A DNA stretch of 64,000 nt. Origin: Alkalibacillus silvisoli (GTDB lineage Bacteria > Bacillota > Bacilli > Bacillales > Alkalibacillaceae). The DNA is taken from the NCBI RefSeq assembly GCF_039521975.1, contig NZ_BAAACZ010000029.1, positions 62,001 to 126,000 of the forward strand, read 5' to 3'. Both the position numbers and the translations under genes were made by a program. Shown here piece by piece: positions 61,121 to 64,000 of the stretch (positions are counted from its first letter, which is position 1; every line of letters begins with the position of its first letter). The notes under the pieces are model-generated. The model was not told the origin of the DNA. It made no database searches and was given only the letters and a program-made list of their open reading frames with translations.

Positions 61121-61612
61121 ATGGTGGTGAACTCATTTTCACATAAACCTGATGGATATGAGTGTCCGTTTTGTCGGGTTGTTACAGGAGTTGAAAGGCC
61201 AAATAAAGGTACAAAACAAAGAGACATCGTTTATAAGAACAAAGACGTAACAGCATTTATTGCTAGCAAATGGTGGCCAAATAACAAAGGTCACGTTCTC
61301 GTAGTTCCAAATGACCATTTCGAGAACATTTATGAACTTCCAGCAGAAATGGCTGCTGAAATTCATCGTGCTGCACAGTTAATAGCTTTTGCCATAAAAA
61401 ATACATATGAGTGCGATGGCATATCTACTAGACAACATAATGAGCCTGCTGGAAATCAAGACGTGTGGCATTATCATCTTCACGTGTATCCAAGGTATAA
61501 GAATGATACCCTTTATCTAACAAAAGGTACTTTTACTGACCCCGATGAACGTCCACTTTATGCAGAAAAGTTACGCTCGTGGATACGAGAAAACAAGGCG
61601 TTAGTTGAATAA
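61121..61612 (+). CDS. HIT-family protein
   Basis: 163-aa histidine-triad protein, distinct from hit at 26383: CPFCRVVTGVERPNKGTKQR, NNKGHVLVVPNDHFENIYEL and triad WHYHLHVYPRY. Probably a nucleotide phosphoramidase/hydrolase. Start uncertain: GTG 61115 overlaps GAGGTGA; ATG 61121, GTG 61124 or GTG 61127 are all possible. Confidence 0.88.
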   Translation: MVVNSFSHKPDGYECPFCRVVTGVERPNKGTKQRDIVYKNKDVTAFIASKWWPNNKGHVLVVPNDHFENIYELPAEMAAEIHRAAQLIAFAIKNTYECDGISTRQHNEPAGNQDVWHYHLHVYPRYKNDTLYLTKGTFTDPDERPLYAEKLRSWIRENKALVE

Positions 61613-61647
61613 GGGTGAGTTTGTTATCAAACTGATGCTATAAATGA

Positions 61648-61800
61648 GTATATATAAGTAGAGATGACACATGGGACTTCCACTCTAACCCATTTCCAAC
61701 CGCGGAAGATATTACAGAACGCTTTAAATCTGGTTGGTTTTTTGATGACCGGGAAACATATTGGGTTGAGGATAATGGAGAGAAAGTAGAGGAGATATTT
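61648..61800 (+). pseudogene. Remnant of a GNAT gene in frame with the next hydrolase
   Basis: The frame upstream of ATG 61801 is open from about 61648 and encodes DDTWDFHSNPFPTAEDITER, then FKSGWFFDDRETYWVEDNGEKV, a typical N-terminal GNAT segment. No start or ribosome site precedes it (TGA codons upstream), and the domain is cut before the CoA-binding part. It reads in frame into the hydrolase, suggesting a deletion that joined two genes. Confidence 0.55.
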
Positions 61801-62634
61801 ATGTGGACTAAAAGATTAATTGAAACGAACAGAGGCGTTTTTGAGATATTTGAAAAGGGAGAGGGAGAGCCGCTTGCTGTCACTCACCATTATAGTGCAT
61901 TTAATGAAAAAGGTAATTCATTTGCCAATCCATTTACTGATTTTTACCGCGTATTCTTAATTAATTTAAGAGGTGCTGGTAACTCAGTAAAGGCTGAACA
62001 TGATGATGAATATAGTATGGATGAATCGATTTATGATTTGGACGCTATTAGAGAAGCTCTTGGGTATGACAAGTGGGCTTTTGCAGGTCATTCAACAGGT
62101 GGGATGCTAGCTTTGAAGTATGCCATTCTAAGGTCACAGTCTTTAACTAAAATTGTCGCGGGTGGAGCAGCTGCAAGTTATGAATACGGATTGGATCCAA
62201 ATAGTATTTATTGCAAGGAAAACCCGAACTTTACCCGGATCGTCGAAATTATGGATCGCTTAAATGATCCAACTACGCCTGTGGAAACTCGTAGGCAACT
62301 CGGGTATGAGTGGGCGTTAATGTCTTATTACTCAGAGGATAAGTTGAAAGAGTCGCTGAAAAAGCCTAATAGTGGTAAGGCTGTTGGAGAACGATTAGAT
62401 TATTTCAGAAAGGTAGAATATCCTCATTTTGATATAAGAGAAGAGCTGAAAAGCATTACGACACCTAGTTTTATTTATACCGGAAAATACGATGCGCAAT
62501 GTCCAATGAAATTTGGAGTTGAAATAGCAGAGTTAATCCCTAATGCTTCTTTAACCATTTTTGAGAAAAGCAATCATAATCCTTTTTCAGAAGAGGAAAA
62601 TGAGTTTTTAGAATTTGTTAGGAGTACACTATAG
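61801..62634 (+). CDS. Alpha/beta hydrolase, proline-iminopeptidase-like
   Basis: 277-aa hydrolase: oxyanion region THHYSAFNEKG, LINLRGAGNSVKA, nucleophile Ser in AFAGHSTGGMLALKYAI, Asp in YTGKYDAQCPM and His in EKSNHNPFSEE. Peptidase or esterase; substrate unknown. ATG 61801 is chosen with GAGGAG 6 bp upstream, even though the frame remains open further upstream into a GNAT remnant. Confidence 0.85.
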   Translation: MWTKRLIETNRGVFEIFEKGEGEPLAVTHHYSAFNEKGNSFANPFTDFYRVFLINLRGAGNSVKAEHDDEYSMDESIYDLDAIREALGYDKWAFAGHSTGGMLALKYAILRSQSLTKIVAGGAAASYEYGLDPNSIYCKENPNFTRIVEIMDRLNDPTTPVETRRQLGYEWALMSYYSEDKLKESLKKPNSGKAVGERLDYFRKVEYPHFDIREELKSITTPSFIYTGKYDAQCPMKFGVEIAELIPNASLTIFEKSNHNPFSEEENEFLEFVRSTL

Positions 62635-62663
62635 CACAGAGGTCGAGAGAGTGATTGATCAAT

Positions 62664-63221
62664 ATGAAAAAGTGGGAAACCTTGAAATCAGAGTATGTGT
62701 ACAAGACACCTTTTGGAAATTTAAGAAAAGATAAATGCCTTTTGCCGAATAACAATGTAATAGACAGCTATTATGTGAATGAATATTCAGATTGGGTCAA
62801 TGCAGTTGTTTTAACTAAAGAGCGTAATATAGTACTTGTTGAACAGTATCGATATGCTGGTGAGGACTTTTTCTTAGAAATTCCTGCTGGGAAAAAGGAA
62901 CAAGGGGAAACGAATGAACAAGGAATTTTAAGAGAGATAGAGGAGGAGACGGGTTTTACAACAGAAACACTTCCTATCAAATTAGGCGAGTTTATGGTTA
63001 ACCCAGCAACTCAAACGAATAAAGTCATCACTTATCTTATAACTGATGCTGTTAAAACATTTGATCAGAACTTAGATGAAAATGAAGATATAACCGTGCA
63101 CGTATTTGATTTTGATGAAATGGAAGATTTAATTAGAAGTCAGCGTATTAAAACACAACTTTTTACTGCTAACGCTTATTTTATGGCAAAGAATTATTTG
63201 GATAACAATGAATTTAAGTAA
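62664..63221 (+). CDS. NUDIX hydrolase, ADP-ribose pyrophosphatase-like
   Basis: 185-aa protein with a complete Nudix box, GKKEQGETNEQGILREIEEE followed by TGF (about 76-98). The preceding VLVEQYRYAGEDFFLEIPAG matches ADP-ribose pyrophosphatases (NudF group). ATG 62664 is preferred; an in-frame TTG at 62655 is the alternative. Its 3' end overlaps the next, broken gene by 14 bp. Confidence 0.88.
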   Translation: MKKWETLKSEYVYKTPFGNLRKDKCLLPNNNVIDSYYVNEYSDWVNAVVLTKERNIVLVEQYRYAGEDFFLEIPAGKKEQGETNEQGILREIEEETGFTTETLPIKLGEFMVNPATQTNKVITYLITDAVKTFDQNLDENEDITVHVFDFDEMEDLIRSQRIKTQLFTANAYFMAKNYLDNNEFK

Positions 63222-63948
63222 ACCATTAGCAAGCGGTAATACAGCTAATATATATTTATCAGAAGGTAATATTGTGAAGGTTTTTCATGAGCATTTAGCA
63301 GACGTTGACCCATACTAAGAAGTGAATAAGCAAAAGTTCGCCTATTCATGTGGGCTTCCTGTACCTAAAGTGTTAGATGTAACAAAGGTTGATGGAAAAC
63401 AGACTATTATTATGGAGTATGTGAAAGGAAAAACGTTAGGTGACCTTCTCCATGATAATGAAAAAGATGCAGCATACTATATGGGTATTTCTATTAAAGT
63501 GCAGCAAGCCGTTCATCAGATTGAAGCTACTGAAATCGAGACAATGACGGAAAAATTAACGCGTCAAATTAAGTCTGCCCATCAGTTAACGGATCAACAA
63601 AATGAGAGACTACTAGAGCAATTACAATCAATGCCGTCTGACAACAAGCTTTGTCACGGAGATTTTCACTTATTTAATTTAATTAATAGTAATGATGAAA
63701 TAACGATCATTGACTGGGTTGATGCAAGTTCAGGAAACCCTCTTGCAGATGCTTGTCGGACTTATTTATTGTATTCACAAGCTTCAATGGACTTGGCGGA
63801 AATGTATTTACATATGTATTGTGAAAAAAGTGGGCTAAATAATGAAGAAGTTTTGGATTGGCTCCTGATTATTGCTGGTGCACGGTTAGAAGAGAAACTT
63901 CCAAAAAGTGAAGAAGAAAGACTTTTGAAAATGGTCAATTCCTTTTAA
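63208..63948 (+). pseudogene. Aminoglycoside phosphotransferase-family gene with nonsense codon
   Basis: ATG 63208 opens a kinase-fold N-lobe (SGNTANIYLSEGNIVKVFHE) that stops at TAA 63316-63318, codon 37. The same frame continues to 63948 with LPVPKVLDVTKVDGKQTIIM, the catalytic loop LCHGDFHLFNLI and metal-binding IIDWVDASSG. One substitution (for example GAA to TAA) explains the break. GTG 63322 could restart translation, but the product would lack the ATP-binding lobe. Small-molecule kinase family (APH/choline kinase-like). Confidence 0.75.
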
Positions 63949-64000
63949 AAACTACTTAAGTTCAAAGCTGTTTTCAATTAACAATTCATCATTTTCGTTT

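Noticed and set aside
1..64000. tRNA, rRNA, tmRNA, prophage or integrase genes
   Set aside because: No cloverleaf, rRNA segments, phage structural genes or site-specific recombinases were seen in any part of the window.

Overview
The window looks like part of the chromosome of a low-G+C, endospore-forming, salt-adapted member of the Bacillaceae (a Halobacillus/Alkalibacillus-like moderate halophile is an inference). The evidence is an alpha/beta-type small acid-soluble spore protein, a YjcZ-type sporulation peptide, Hpr/ScoC, PrsA, EcsA/EcsB, YhaONM and pbpF-hemEHY, all in an order close to the yhe-yha-yhf segment of Bacillus subtilis. Many encoded proteins are acidic, and there is a complete glycine betaine importer with a GbsR-type regulator.

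Layout. 0-6 kb: chemoreceptor (cut by the left edge), ChrA, a cytosolic BtuF-like binding protein, AzlCD, a GNAT and a WrbA-type flavoprotein. 6.0-6.6 kb: non-coding, with a candidate structured RNA. 6.6-12.2 kb: IDEAL protein, a lipoprotein D,D-carboxypeptidase, fumC, a spore SASP, yheB, yheA and yhzD-like genes. 12.3-17.5 kb: yhaO-yhaN-yhaM (SbcD/SbcC-like nuclease pair plus 3'-5' exoribonuclease), preceded by a near-consensus LexA box. 17.5-18.1 kb: a GC-rich, strongly palindromic non-coding element. 18.1-21.4 kb, minus strand: prsA, small membrane proteins, hpr and a gbsR-like gene. 21.5-25.7 kb: opuA operon with two tandem, circularly permuted betaine-binding lipoproteins. 25.9-31.6 kb: yhaH, hit, ecsAB, yitT-like, VOC, yhaA. 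31.7-32.9 kb: a HAD hydrolase between inverted repeats. 33-36.3 kb: ferritin-like gene and liaF-liaS-liaR. 36.6-44.6 kb: pbpF, hemE-hemH-hemY, yhfH, yhfI, lplJ. 44.6-50.6 kb: a lipoprotein, its frameshifted paralogue, and an ABC-2 exporter cluster with a recent tandem permease duplication. 50.9-53.6 kb: divergent ku and ligD (non-homologous end joining). 53.7-64 kb: an accessory region of small enzymes (GNATs, hydrolases, DinB-like proteins, HIT, NUDIX, a solitary accA) with at least three broken genes.

Functional themes are envelope stress and cell-wall synthesis (LiaFSR, PBP1F, PrsA, D,D-carboxypeptidase, Ecs), osmoprotection (OpuA), DNA repair (YhaON, Ku/LigD), haem synthesis, and sporulation.

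The most unusual feature is in the gaps. Tandem arrays with a period of about 20-21 bp, four of them sharing the core ATAATCRGGCGAAA and ending in a long palindrome, lie mostly between convergent genes and next to terminators. A fifth array, unrelated in sequence, has a 42-bp unit that is itself a 22+20 bp doublet. These arrays, the GC-rich palindromic element and the folded RNA candidate after wrbA are the parts least explained by known gene content.
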